DNA from: Vitrella brassicaformis
Lineage: Eukaryota > Sar > Vitrellaceae
DNA: 64,000 nt
Direction: 5' to 3'
Assembly: GCA_001179505.1 (NCBI GenBank)
Contig: CDMY01000553.1
Span: 165,235-229,234 of the forward strand
Both the position numbers and the translations under genes were made by a program. The notes under the pieces are model-generated. The model was not told the origin of the DNA and searched no databases. It saw only the letters and a program-made list of their open reading frames with translations. Below are positions 12,173-24,200 of the stretch, piece by piece. How positions within the stretch are numbered: the first letter of the stretch is position 1; each line of letters begins with the position of its first letter.

Positions 12173-14387
12173 ACACTTCTTGAACGCATTAAGCCGGCTG
12201 CTGGGGGCGGCCCCCATCTCGAGACTGAGACTGCAGTGGAACGGCCCGGATCTGTTTGAGCGCTGGTCGGCTTGTGCAGAAATGCGACCATCCTTGAGCT
12301 TCCCATTTGCCGGGTGCCGACTGCCTGAGGCGCCCCACACAGTTTTGCTCACCGATGCAGGTTCGTGGACGAACATGACACAAAGGGCAACGCACAGACG
12401 GTCCTTCATGTCATCGTTACTGCAGGTAACAACGCCATCTTGGTGTGCAGCAGAGACGACGGGACATTGTCGTGCCTGCACGGCAAGCAGTGGAAGCAGC
12501 CCGCCGGTAGGTATGCAGTCCATGCGCATCAAGACCTACCGCTTTGCCGCTGTTGTGGTTGTGTGTGTGGATGCGATGCAGGCATTGCTGTCTTCTCCGA
12601 CACTTCAGCAGTAGTTGCAGACAGGTATGCGTTGCACTGCACTGCACGTGGCCATCTGCACTTCCTACTTTCTCTGTACCGACCGGTGTTCTGTCCGCCT
12701 GCATTGCAGCGGTCACCACCGCATCAAGATCTTGGAGATGGCGAGTGAAGGTCGTGCAACGGGTGTGAGGGTCCTGGCGGGCGCTGGGCATGCTGGCTAT
12801 CGAGATGGGCCGGCAAGAGACGCATGGTTCCACACGCCCACTGGTATGGTGGGATGGAAACACCCAAGTGCACGTCACGTCGATGGGCGATGGCATGCAG
12901 TGCACTGCAATGCATGGATCCGATGCAGGTCTTTGTGTGGTAAAGGAGACGTCACGAGGTTGCTCTCGGAGGCCAGAAGCGACAGATGGACGAATGGTGC
13001 TGGGTGAGGCACACCACGCGCCACCCCAGCCGGCGAATAGCAGTGCAGTCAGTCCGTTGTGTGGTGTGTCTCATCTGTCCTATACACAGTCGCCGACAGT
13101 GGCAACTCATGCATTCGCTACATCAAGCGAGGCATCGACGGCCAATGGACAGTCGGCACCCTGGCAGGCAGCACCGTGCCAGGCAGCATCGGCGGCCTCG
13201 CCACCCACTGCAGATTCGGCGCCCCATCGCACATCCTTCCTCTCCGGCTGCCCCCCGCCACACCCCTGCCAACTACCGACCCACTCACCACCCTGCCCGA
13301 CGACATGACTCTCCTGGTCCTCGACAATCCCCCGCTGACGACGAGAGAAGGGGAAGATGTGACGCGAGATGAGTTTGGGTGTCTGCGGTTTGTGTATCGC
13401 GCCAAGAACGGGTTGATGAGGTGCAGGGGTGTGGGGGGGGAGTGGGCGGAGGGGGAGAGCGGGGCGGCCCGATTGAGGAGGCCCATGTCTGCGGCGTGGA
13501 CGAGGTCAGGATAAACTGAGGAATGGATGGACGGATGCTTGACGCCACGTATGTTGTGAGCATGTGTCGTCGCGTCTCGTCGTTTCCTTCAGTGATGGCC
13601 GTGTCCTGATCTGCGACGGGTCATCGACCCATGCCAAAATATGGTCAGTCACCGGACCTGCCTGCCTGCCTTGCGGCATGGCATCTGCGTTGCCCATTTC
13701 CTGCAGGCAGCTTGACCTGGGAAGCCGGCGGGCCTCCCCTCTGCACATCTTCATCCACCACCACTCCCAGCCAGAAGTCACGACACCGGCCGACACGGAC
13801 ACCCATATGTCGCCAAGAGACATGTTCCATCACGGCTTTCTGCCATTGTCTCTGGTGCCATGCTTCGCCCCGCCCCCGGCCCCCCTCCCCCCCAAGCGCA
13901 GCATTGAGGCGCGAGACAGCAGTGAGACCGAGGATGAATATCTGCTGACTGGGGTAATGGTGAGACATGGGTCTGCAGAGAAGGCGGCCAGTGATTTCCA
14001 CCCGCTGAGGTGTTTGGGTGCTATGGGTGGAGGTGGAGGTGGCGGAGACACGCAGGGATGGTTGTGGAAGCTGTCTGTCGGTGAGTTTGAGGGTGGGTGG
14101 GAGGGAGACTTGTCATGTCTGCTTTGTCTGCAGGCAGGCGTGATGAGCCGGCGAGAGCCTCCCTTATTCATCCTGGCTCCCTGCCGGCCCCTCAGCCCCT
14201 ATCTGCTGCAAAAAACAGCGACGCCATGACACACCCTAAGCCCCCTCCCGCCCCTGTGGGTCTGCCCCCGCCACCACCCCTGGTTGTAGAGGACAGAGGG
14301 AGGGGTGAGAGGTGTGCTTCCGTGAGTTTGATGGACTACCTGAAACAGAGAAGGGCTGCCGAGCGGAGGAGGGCAACACATGTGTGA
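12173..14387 (+). CDS. NHL-repeat beta-propeller protein, 5' end uncertain
   Basis: The exons encode NHL-type propeller blades: QWKQPAG-IAVFSDTSAVVAD-SGHHRIKIL (about 12490-12740), then VRVLAGAGHAGYRDGPA and FHTPTGLCVVKE, then VADSGNSCIRYIKRG with VGTLAGSTVPGS (to about 13200). NHL repeats form propellers that bind protein or RNA. Junctions at 12335-12360, 12512-12581, 12642-12710, 13505-13593 and 13646-13706 keep frame. The C-terminal region has low-complexity Pro/Gly tracts and ends in a charged helix (LMDYLKQRRAAERRRATHV, stop 14387). The first firm exon reads LNALSRLLGAAPISRLRLQW from 12173, but no ATG opens it. Either an upstream exon exists or translation starts at ATG 12282. No enzymatic or RING domain was seen. 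Confidence 0.7.
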
Positions 14388-15033
14388 CGGTCTTTCCAGG
14401 GGGCGAGAGAAGAGACACTATGGCAGATGCCCTTAAGCTAGCTGAGTCCACCGTGGTTCAGAATATGTCGGTCTGTCTACCTAAGATTCGTCTCAGGCCA
14501 TGATGATATTGGTCCGTACTAGCACTAGATGTCTCCTCGCCCCGCCCCCCGCAGCGATCAATCCATTCACCCACCCACATCGTTTGGCCTGACTGGTCTC
14601 CCTCCCACATCCCTGGACAAGATCAGAGCTAAGTTCGGTGGACGAGCTGCTCTAGAGTCAACTAACCCGCACAGACGCACGGACCGACTGCTACCGAGCA
14701 CCCCCAACAATCGCACACACACTTTTTGATGAACACACTTTGATGAAAACAAGGGGAACACTTTGATGAAAACTACTTTGAAGAAAGACCAAGACACATA
14801 GGAGTAGACAGGCAAAATGACATACGGAAGGAATCACAGCAGCGTCGAGTGCAGACACACACACACACACACACAGACAGAGAGAGCGAGAGAGAGAGAG
14901 AGAGAGAGAGGGGCGGGGGGGAAGACACGTCTCGTCCGGGGTATGCAGTCAGCAGTGCTCGCACGTCGAACCGTCACCGCACAGAGGTCGACGTCTGTCT
15001 CTGTCCCTAAGACTTGCCCGCCCTCTCGTCGGC
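14388..15033. other. Convergent intergenic region, simple repeats
   Basis: Holds about four degenerate copies of a CACTTTGATGAA-like unit (about 14718-14785), a (CA)n run and a (GA)n run (about 14850-14912), and one copy of a dispersed repeat at 14521-14556. No coding stretch supported. Confidence 0.6.
14521..14556. repeat. Dispersed direct repeat, copy 1
   Basis: About 35 bp starting AGCACTAGATGTCTCCTCGC recur at 15936-15970 in the same orientation with one single-base indel. The two copies bracket the secreted-protein gene at 15034-15705. Confidence 0.8.
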
Positions 15034-15705
15034 CTAACTCTTCTGCATTGCCGTAAGAACGCACTCTCCGCGACCCCTGCCGGACAGGTGACCTCCCGGT
15101 CCTTTTGCCTTCACCTCGGCACACACCTTCGTGACTTTCTCGAAGGTCATTGGCTCCGTCAGTCCGGGAATCTGCACACACACACACACAGACACACAAA
15201 CACACACAAACACGCACACACAGATTGGCCAAGATGCGTCGCTTCAGGTGTGAAGAGTGTTGCTTACGGTGACTTCTATGATCTCCTTGACGTCGAGGTC
15301 TGCCCGACGGTAGCAGCAGGGCTTCCTGGATCCTCTGCAGTGAGCCTCCCCCAGGTTGACTGTGAGCATATCAAGGACCTGACCCTCATCAGCCTCGATG
15401 CAGAAGACCTTGCTGCACGAATGGCGCTTGCCGTCCGCTCCGGTGGGCTTGGTGGTGCAGTCTAAGTCCTCCTTCTTGGACGACACGGCCAGCTGTCGAA
15501 CCTGCACACACACACACACACGCAGAAACAGCGTGACACAAGTGCCCGGTGGTACACAGTTCGGCAATCAGTAATTGATCCCTACTGGAGCAGTGGCAGC
15601 GTTGTCGTGGTCGTCCTGGATGTGGCGGAGGGAGGGGGAACGCTCCACGCCGGGTGCAGCGCCGACCAGCACGAGGGCACCGACAAGGCACACGAGAAGC
15701 TTCAT
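15034..15705 (-). CDS. Small secreted cysteine-containing protein, unknown family
   Basis: Three phase-0 exons, 15705-15586 (40 codons), 15501-15268 (78) and 15171-15034 (45 plus stop), give 163 aa exactly. The signal peptide is MKLLVCLVGALVLVGAAPG. The mature chain holds Cys at LDCTTK, SCSKVFCIEADEG, HCRGSRKPCCYRR, KVCAEVK and GECVLT, eight or so in total, which suggests disulfides. An upstream in-frame ATG at 15819 exists, but 15705 gives the cleaner signal peptide. It has no similarity I can see to the secreted protein at 8361-9217 beyond architecture. Function unknown; it could be a surface or effector-like secreted protein of the alga. Confidence 0.75.
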
Positions 15706-18700
15706 TGCGAGCACAAACGCGATGGCCGAACCAACACACGAAAGAGCGAACGGTGAAAGAAGCAAGCGTGGGATGGGATCGATGCGTTTCCGCCCGCGAT
15801 ATCTCTTCCCCCCATGCATCCCTCTCCTCGATCTCCAGGTTTACGAATCATACAGCGGTTTTACGGGGGAAGGACGATGCCCTAGGCCGATTGATGAGAG
15901 AGGTCTGATCAACTCGCGGTGCAGTGATATTCAGCAGCACTAGATGTCTCCTCGCCCGCCCCCCGCAGCAGTCAACACACGTGCCCACACTGCAAGGATG
16001 AATAGAGCCAGCCACATAGCCAGACGCGCAGACACGGCCATCAATCACCACGAGTCAGTCAGTCGCCTCTGAAAGGCGGCGCACAGTCGTCGGTCGGGCG
16101 GTCGAATTGGGTGAGCCCGCGTGCTGCCGGCTGTCCGTCAACACAACTGACACACATGATACCACATGCAGGCCCTCACTGACTGACTGACTGACTGACT
16201 GTTGGCCTCTTCTCCTCCGGACACACACACACACTGAAAAAGAATCAGCAGGGGGCAGGCAAATCGAGGAGCGAATAAGGCCGTCCGTCTACACACCCAC
16301 CAAATGCCATCACAGCCATGCACACATGCACACAGACAGACAGACACAGATAGCGTTACGGTAAGTACGGTCCAGCAAGATGTAAGATGCTCGATGTGCG
16401 GGCGTGTGAGAGGGGGGGGAGGGGGGTCATGTCAATAGACACTCAGAAGGAGAATCAGTCAGTCAGTCAGTCGGCAGGCATCTCCCGAGGCTCGCCTTCT
16501 CCCCGTTTCTCAACAACACATAAACAGCTAGCTAGTGACCAAGGGAGGGAGGGCGAGAGGCATGCAAGGTGGCAAGTGCAAGATGGTGCTCCACAGCCGA
16601 CTTGCCAGCCAATCATGGAAAAATCGTCATGTATTACTGTTCACCGTTTCCCCTGTGTTCTGTCTGTGCCGTACGCGTTAGTGTGGATCTCTTCCTCAGG
16701 AGGCGCCTTTCTCACCCACCCACACCTCCACCATCGACTACCCTGACCGTGACGCAGGATCGTCGAACGTGACGGTGCTGGCGGGGCAGGACAGTGTCTC
16801 CCACTGGTGGCGAGATCCACAAGAGATGCACATCGAGGTCCCTCGTTCCGTGTAAATCGACCTCGCAGCTCGCTCTCTCTCTCTCTCTGTTGGTTCTCTC
16901 CAAAAACATCCCCACGCCCACATTGACCAGCCAGACAGGACCAGATGAGGGTCGGGACAGACACACTGCCATTGGAATGCGTCTGTCCCCTCATCGGCCT
17001 CCTATTCCGTCTGGCTTGCCCCCATCATACGCACCACACACGCAAAGCCAAAAACTCGTCACCTCAGGAAAGGATAGAATAGCAAGGAGGGAGGAAGGCC
17101 GGTAGGTCACTCGCCCATTCATTTCTTACGCTTTTGACATATAGATCGATCAACTTGTACACTGCCTGCCTGCCTCCCTGCCTGCCTGCCTGCCTGTCGT
17201 TCACTGATTGGTCCCTTAAGGTACACCATCCATGCATCCATCCATCGATCCATCCATCCACCCAAGTGCCCACATACTTGACGTACATGTGTTTGTCTCT
17301 CTCTGTCTGTCTGTCTTGCTGCGAGTGAGCCAGCCAGTCTTATTGATTCGTTCCTCTCTTGGTTGATGAGATGAGGCGACGCGAGGCGAGGCGGTACTCG
17401 CTCGCTCGCCTTCCATGCAGACAGACAGACACGCACCCCATCCATCGGCAGGCCAAAACTTGTGTTCATTTATTCGACGCTCATGGCTGGCTCACACCAT
17501 AGACACATGTCTTCATCCATGACTCCCACGTCCACATCCACACCACACAAACCAGTCAGTCGATCAGTCAGTCAGTCAGTCGGTCAGGCAGGCAGGGTAT
17601 GCAAAAACGAAACGAGGTGACAGACAGTCGATGCATGCAGACAGGGTTTCGGAAAAATGGTCCGTCCATGGTGTGACGTGTCTGCGTGCACAGGAGTGCA
17701 GCCGAGTGAGGTGAGTGATGTGGCGTGAATGGATGGCATGGCGTACGCACATCACGTTCACACGTTCACATTCACGAAGAGCGATTGCGGGCAGCCATTA
17801 CAGCTGTTACTCCTAGTACTCCTTGTCTGTCTGTCCGTCAGTGACTGTCCGTCAGTCCCTGTCTGTCAGGCAGAGAAAGAGAGAGAGAGAGAGGGGAACA
17901 GGCAGGCAGGAGTGAGTGCGCGACAGGTGAAGGAAGGATAAGGACCCGCCGCGAATTAACCAAGTCAGTAGTAAGTGGACAAACAGCCCCCTCCCTCCCC
18001 GTTCCGCCCCTCCTACCCTCTCTAAAACACCCCCCCGCCCCCCCCACATACACACACACATTGGATGCACACACAGCGCAGAAGGGTGTGAACTTCAATC
18101 TGAAGTTCGTTCATGGCACGCAGGCACCCACCCTTGTGCTTACACACAACACACCACTGGCTGGCTCCATGCATCACGGCAGGCAGCCAGGCAGCCAGTC
18201 AGTCAGGCATGGAGCATGCAGGCGCCCTTTGGGCTAGACGGGAACCACTCTCTCTCACGCACACCAACACGCACACGCACGATCCGGCCCTCCTCTCTCT
18301 CTGCCCTCACTCCCCTGCCCTCTTCCCCTCCCTCCCCTCTCCCTGTACACGGACGGACGGGCAAATCCAGCGCGCACACACACGCGCGTGCATTGGATTG
18401 CAAGCGAGGGCGGCCAAGGGCCACCCCCACCTCTTGCACTGCAGCCGGCATGTCATGTCCCTTCGTGTGCCTCCGCCCCGCCCGACACACCGGTGCGCGC
18501 AAAAACAGGCACGCACCGCACCGCACCAACGACCCTTCTTCTGAATATGTGTCTGTCTCGTCTCTCGCTCATCCATCCATCCATCCAGTCATTCAGTCAG
18601 TCCGTCACGTCACGAAGAAACTGCTGGCGAGGTGAGGGAAACAGGAGGGGAGAGGGGGGAGCCAATCCAATGGAGAGAGAGATAAAAAGAAGGAAGCTAG

Positions 18701-18985
18701 GCTAAGAACTGCACTGATGGATATATGCGATACGGAGATGGATGGGTAGCATAGCAAGGCAAAGCAAGTGGGTAGGATACACACACAGGCACCGCACATG
18801 GTACACACACAGACAGACAGACACATACGTCACACACGGCACGCACGAGTAAGCAAGCAAGCAAGCAAGGCAATCATGTCATGTCAACACAAAACTTCGT
18901 TCGTAACAACTGCGACATTACATTCCCTCCTCCCCTTGTCCCTCCATCCCTCCCCTCCCCGCCCCACCATCCATAGGATCAATCA
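15706..18985. other. 3.3 kb tetranucleotide-rich region without credible genes
   Basis: The sequence is dominated by short arrays of 4-mers. These are GACT at 16178-16200, CAGT at about 16456-16472 and 17555-17580, GCCT at about 17162-17195, CATC at about 17228-17262 and about 18570-18585, and CAAG at about 18850-18868. Runs of CA and GA are also present. ORFs here are short, low complexity and lack splice-compatible neighbours. It may contain long UTRs or non-coding transcripts, which sequence alone does not show. Confidence 0.6.
15936..15970. repeat. Dispersed direct repeat, copy 2
   Basis: Partner of 14521-14556, same orientation, differing by one missing C. Both copies are followed by CCCCCCGCAGC and preceded nearby by GATATT. 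Confidence 0.8.
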
Positions 18986-19556
18986 TCAAGCGGCCTGGCA
19001 GCACGATGTCTGCTGCACGGGCAGGATGCGCATGTGCCGACTACTCTGCACACACACAACACAAGGCGATGGCCAGTGTGTGTGTGGTTGTGTGTGTGTG
19101 TGTGTGTGTCTGAGCTGTGTGTCTGGTATGGTAACCCACCCACCCTGTCGACGGTGCAGACGTCTGTGAGTGGTGGGCTGCTGATGAGGTCGATCAGCTT
19201 GGTGCAGTGGAACACCGTCTGACACAGCTCACGGTTGAACCTAGTAACACACACACAAACACATAGCAACACCGCCCGCCACCACAAGTGCGTCCACATT
19301 CCATTCATTCCGCCTTGTGTGCGCTCGCCCGCCCGCCCGGTCGGTGGGTCGCTCACTTGGCTTTGATTTTCCTCTTGAGAGTGGAGAGGTTGAAGCCGTT
19401 GGGGTAGAGCACCAGCAGAGTGGCGAGGTAGCGCTTCAGCTCCTCCAGATCGGTGATGCAGTCCTTGCCGGCACGCTTCTGATCAGGGATACCCTGCCAT
19501 GGCCACACACACAACAAACACAAGCCACAAACCGTCTCTCTCTCTCTCTCTCCCTC

Positions 19557-19593
<37 letters not shown>

Positions 19594-20956
19594 ACCAGGT
19601 TGGCGTAGCAGACGTTGGAACATGAGGCGACAGGTTTGAGGACGTTGTCCTCGTATGCCAGCAGCCGCCGCCTCGAGATCGCCAGCTGCACCAGGTGGCA
19701 ATACTCACCCAAACTCATACCCCTGACAGACACGAACAAACAGACAGACCAAACACCACATCCAAACCAACACACATGCAGTGAGATCAGATTATTGTGG
19801 CCCTCTTGTGTGTCTGTCTGTCGTTACTTGAAGAAGGGCAGCTCCATCTTGCGCAAACTCTGAGCCATCCCATACCTGACAACACAGCACAGCCACCCAC
19901 ACCAACACAGAGAGAAGAGCAGCCCTCACCATCAGTCCTTCCGCTAGAGGGCTCTCGTGTGGTGTGCATTGTGAGAGCTGTGTGATCTCACCGTCCGCCG
20001 ACGAAGGAGTAGGCGACGGAGTCTCCACTGGTGAGTCGCTCTCGCAGCCACTGGGCGAATTCGGTCCACATGGCCTCGGCGTACTCGTCCTCCTCACTGT
20101 TCGGATCAACCCATCCCCGGAACCAAACGGGGGTCTCCTTCAGCAACACAGCCTGACCACACACACACACGGATGGATGGATGGATGAACCTTCTGTGTG
20201 TGTGAGAGAGTGTCCCCCGGGCCTCACCTCTTCGTCCTGTCCTGCGGGTGTGAGTACGACATAGATGTCGGGGAACATGCGGTAGACGGTCATGAACTGG
20301 GCCTTGACGAAGGCCGAGGCGCTGAGCTCGTGCAGCCGGCCCTTCAGATTGAAGTACACCGGCACGATCCGATCTCGGTACAGCGACACTATCGCCTCGT
20401 GCAGTGTCGACAGGTCGTCGTTCCGCAGCTGGAACACAGGCACCACCACCGACGGGGACCCGCTCTCACGGCTGCTGGTGCTCCCGGACGCCCCGCTATG
20501 AGTCGAGCCGCCCCTGTTGGCCGACCCATTGGGACTCGAGAACCGCCCTCGGCTCTTCCTCGGTGACACTGGGGGAGGGGGAGGCTGGGGGTACACGCCG
20601 CCATACGACAGGTGCCTCACCAGAGGGGGTGCAGGGGGGGCGGGGGGCACCAGCTGCCGCTGCGTGGTCGCATCGTGGTATGACGGCCTCAGCGTGTCGG
20701 GCGAGCACATGGTCATAGTCCTCGGACGATGGACGTGGTGATGGGACTCGGAATAGGCCCGAACGAGAGGCGGTGATGGCTCGGGGAGGATGCCACACTC
20801 GTGAGGCCTGCCATCAGGGCAAATCTCACTGGGGTGAGGCGGAGGGGGTGGCGGCTGCGACGGTGGACAGGGCGGCTGGTTGTTGGACGCATAGACTCGC
20901 ACGGACAGCGAGGGAGCCATCACGGCAGCCGGGGGAGATGGGGAAGGATGCGGCAT
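18986..20956 (-). CDS. LOTUS/OST-HTH-like domain protein
   Basis: Seven exons join in frame: 20956-20228, 20152-19992, 19875-19828, 19722-19596, 19493-19357, 19240-19144 and 19045-18986. The first 150 residues are Pro/Ser/His-rich and look disordered. Then comes a winged-helix-like unit (LHEAIVSLYRDRIVPVYFNL, AFVKAQFMTVYRMFPDIYVV). A second unit (LEELKRYLATLLVLYPNGFN, LSTLKRKIKAKFNRELCQ, KLIDLIS) matches the OST-HTH/LOTUS pattern of helix, 'YPxGhxLSxLK' and helix. LOTUS domains bind RNA (G-quadruplexes) or DEAD-box helicases in germ granules and RNP bodies; an RNA-related role is inferred. ATG 20956 was chosen because an in-frame TAG lies shortly upstream. The family assignment rests on pattern and is moderate. 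Confidence 0.6.
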
Positions 20957-21277
20957 CGAATTCGATTCGTCGTTGGACAACTACACCTTTGTCAAGTCGA
21001 CTCCTCAGCGCGTCAGGCATGCCCACGGCTCCGCCTCCACGTACCGCGGGTACTTCCGTGGATAGGCACCGAAATAGCCGATCGACGCAAAGGCCATCAA
21101 GACCATAGTGGACGGCACAGGATGAGGGCAGGCATCTTGAGAACAGTCTAGTACAGCGAAGACAGCCAAAAGAGGACAGATCTGCAGGCGATGATCTCGC
21201 CTAAGTGGGGTAGAGCAGGGATTGCGTTAAACACGAGACTGAGGGGCTAAGCTTGCAGACGCCGATGAGTTGAGGCG
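20957..21277. promoter_or_regulatory. Divergent spacer, putative shared promoter
   Basis: These 321 bp separate the LOTUS-like (minus) and SUN-domain (plus) start codons. No other feature was seen. Promoter role inferred. Confidence 0.35.
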
Positions 21278-24200
21278 ATGAAGACGTTATTGCCGGGCAC
21301 ACTCATCGGCTTCCTTCTTGTTTTCTCCGCCCTTCAAAGCCGAAGAATCTCCCCATCAGCTGTTGCGGCTGCAGATGAGCACCAGGCGCTTCATGCTGCG
21401 GCCGACTCCCGTCCACGATCATCGCCCGACAGCTCTTCGCATCTCCCACCTGACGGTGCACCATCCCGGCAGGCAGCTCCACCCGGGCCGCATAGATCGG
21501 ACCAGAGCAAAAGCTGGTGGTCGCTTGTGAGGGCGCTGCTCGGCATGATGGGCAAGAGGACACACCAGAGCGACGTCAGCGATGCATCGGACCATGAAGG
21601 CGATCCCGATGGCACGGCTGAGAGCGGCGTGAGTGACGAGAATGGTTCGGAGGACTTGCCAATCTCGCCGAAGCCTGGTTTCTGGGCATCGTTTGAGCGG
21701 CCTGCGACTCCCGTCGGCTCCCTCCCGCCACCCCTTTCGTCCCCCTCTGCGTCGCCACCTGCTGCCGCAGCATCAACCAAGGCCCCAAGTGACCATGATG
21801 TTGCTGCAGCGAAAAGTCCCTGTCCCTCAAGGAATCCGTTTGCGAGGACAGCAGATGGCAAGTCACGTTTGGCACTGGTTGCGTCGCCACAAGATGCCAG
21901 CCAGGGACGAGCAGATCTGGATGAGCACGATGGCGATGATGTGGCGGAGTGGGGGAGGAGCAGAAAACAGGTGAGGGAGCTCACCAAGCCATTGATGTAG
22001 ACACGCCTGTGTGCCTACCAGGCCAGAAACACAAGTGGATATGTCGAATCCTGTGTGGTTGTGTTGTGCGTTCCTCAGGGTTTTCGCCTCACAGCGGCCC
22101 ACTCCCGTCCCCCTTACCCATCCTCACCCAACCCCTATTTTGCAACCGCTTCAGCCCCCTCACGCAAGCCCGCCGACCGCCCTGTTGCCTACACCACCAT
22201 TCCGCCTCTTATCGAGCCGCCAAATCAGCCGGCAGCAAGACCAGCCAAGTGGACGCCTCATGGCAAGACAGACAAGGCGGCTCTGATCCGGAGGGAGCCG
22301 CGATTAACGTTTCGCGGTTTCTGTCACGGCTTGGTGATGGAGGCGGTCAGGCTCTGTCGAGGCAGCAGAGAAAAAATGGGGCCGCCGGCGCCGGTTGCAG
22401 AGAAGACCCTGCGTGGCAAGCAGGTCGATGACGGCCAAGCGGAGGTAGAAAGCGGTTTCCTCTCGCCAACGCCATCCGCTCCCCGCCCTGCCAGCGGGGG
22501 ACAGCCGCCACCGCCCACATGCAGCTCTCTCGAGTGGCTGAAGGTCGCCTCCACGCCACAGTGCGTCGACGCTGATCGAGAGGCAGAGGAGAGGCGAGCT
22601 GAGGCTGAGGAGCCGGCCTGTCCCGTTGAGACAGCATGGGCAGTCAACATGGGTCTCTGGCAGACGAGCAAGGACGGCCTGTGGGTCGGCCACGGCTGTC
22701 CAGCACACAGGCCAAGACACCCGCCGCCCCCTGTCCCACCCCCCTACAACGCCACCTACTGGAGCAGGGCGAAACGGTGTGCGAAACGGCGATTGGTGGA
22801 CGTGGTGACCAAGTGCCAGTGGCCCGAGAGCCGCGCCAACGGCAGCATTCTTAGGGAGATGGCCTCGTGGCTGCCGGCCTTCGTGCAGGGGCTGCTGGGC
22901 ACTGAGGATGAGCCTCAGAACAAGACAGACCTTCTCACCGTGAGGAGCGAGCTGGTCTCCTCGCCGCGGGCCGTCCATCCTTCGGCCATCGACTGCTCCG
23001 TGCGGCTGCCAGAGGTGCACCAGAGCCAGTGCAACGGCACAGCATCGGTGTCTGACGGACTGTTGGCCGAGAACGACACGGGCAAGGACGATGGCGGCCA
23101 GTTCTGCCCCAACGCCATGTGTCGGCGGCTGTGGGCGAAAGGGGTGGAGGTGCCCGGGCGACCGATGCGGTTCATCGGGGGAATGGCCTACCCGCGGAGC
23201 TACGAGTCTCGCTTCGACTTCGCGTCGCAGGACGCTGGGGCGAGAATAGTGGACTTCTCCCCGCACATCAAGAACGTCAGATCCGTCCTGGTGAGTGATT
23301 GGGTAGGGTAAGGTGGTGTCTTGTAAATCTCTCTCTCTCTCTCTCTGTGGGTATCGTGGTGTGTCAGTCGCCGGATGACGACCGCTACCTGTTGGTGCCT
23401 TGCAAGGCTCCCACGTGGTTTGTCATCGCTCTGACGGATGACATCAACCTCGAGCAGCTGGCCCTCATCTCCCTCGAGTACTACGCCTCGGGCTTCAGGT
23501 GACTGCCACCCACACATACACATACACACCATCTTTGGCGCACAGAGATGGACTGACTTGGATTGTTCCAATGGTGTGTGCCCGACAGGCACCTTCAGAT
23601 CTTGGGCAGCTCCAACTATCCGACGACCGATTGGCGGATGTTGGGAGAGATCGAGACGACGCCCTTCCTGAACAAGGAGCTGTTCGACCTCAAGCCATAC
23701 TGCAGCCACATCAAAGACAAGGGCTGCTGGGTCAGGTCAGCCAATGAGCGACGCAGGCAGACTGACTGACTGATCGTCGATCAGTCAGTAGTGTGTCTGT
23801 GTCTGTGTGTGCGTCAGGTATCTCAAGGTGCGTGTGCTGTCGCACCACCGTGACGAGCACAACTACTACTGCGCCCTCACACGCATCCAAATATTCGGAA
23901 CCACAGTCTTCAGCAGGTAGGTATTTAGGCACCAAGAGCAAACCACCGCCAACAGAGCACAGCACGTCCAGTCCATCAATCTCTGTTCTACCTCACCGCC
24001 GTGGTTCAGCCTTCAATCGGAGCTGTCTGACATCGAGAGCAAGGAGGACACCGCTGACAGCCCCGACGCGCAGCCGACGGACGCCCCCGCCCCGCCGCAC
24101 ATCGAGGCCGCCCTCACCGAGCTCGAGACCACAGCCGCATCCCTTCTCAGAAAGGCTGACCAGAAAGTGACCACACTGGCACAGTGACCGAGCCGACACG

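Noticed and set aside
16641-16994. Minus-strand ORF in the repeat desert as a gene
   Set aside because: Low complexity, overlaps microsatellites, no signal peptide, domain or spliceable partner exon.
16170-18900. Regularly spaced short repeats resembling a CRISPR array
   Set aside because: Units are 4-mers in simple tandem with no unique spacers, and the genome is eukaryotic.
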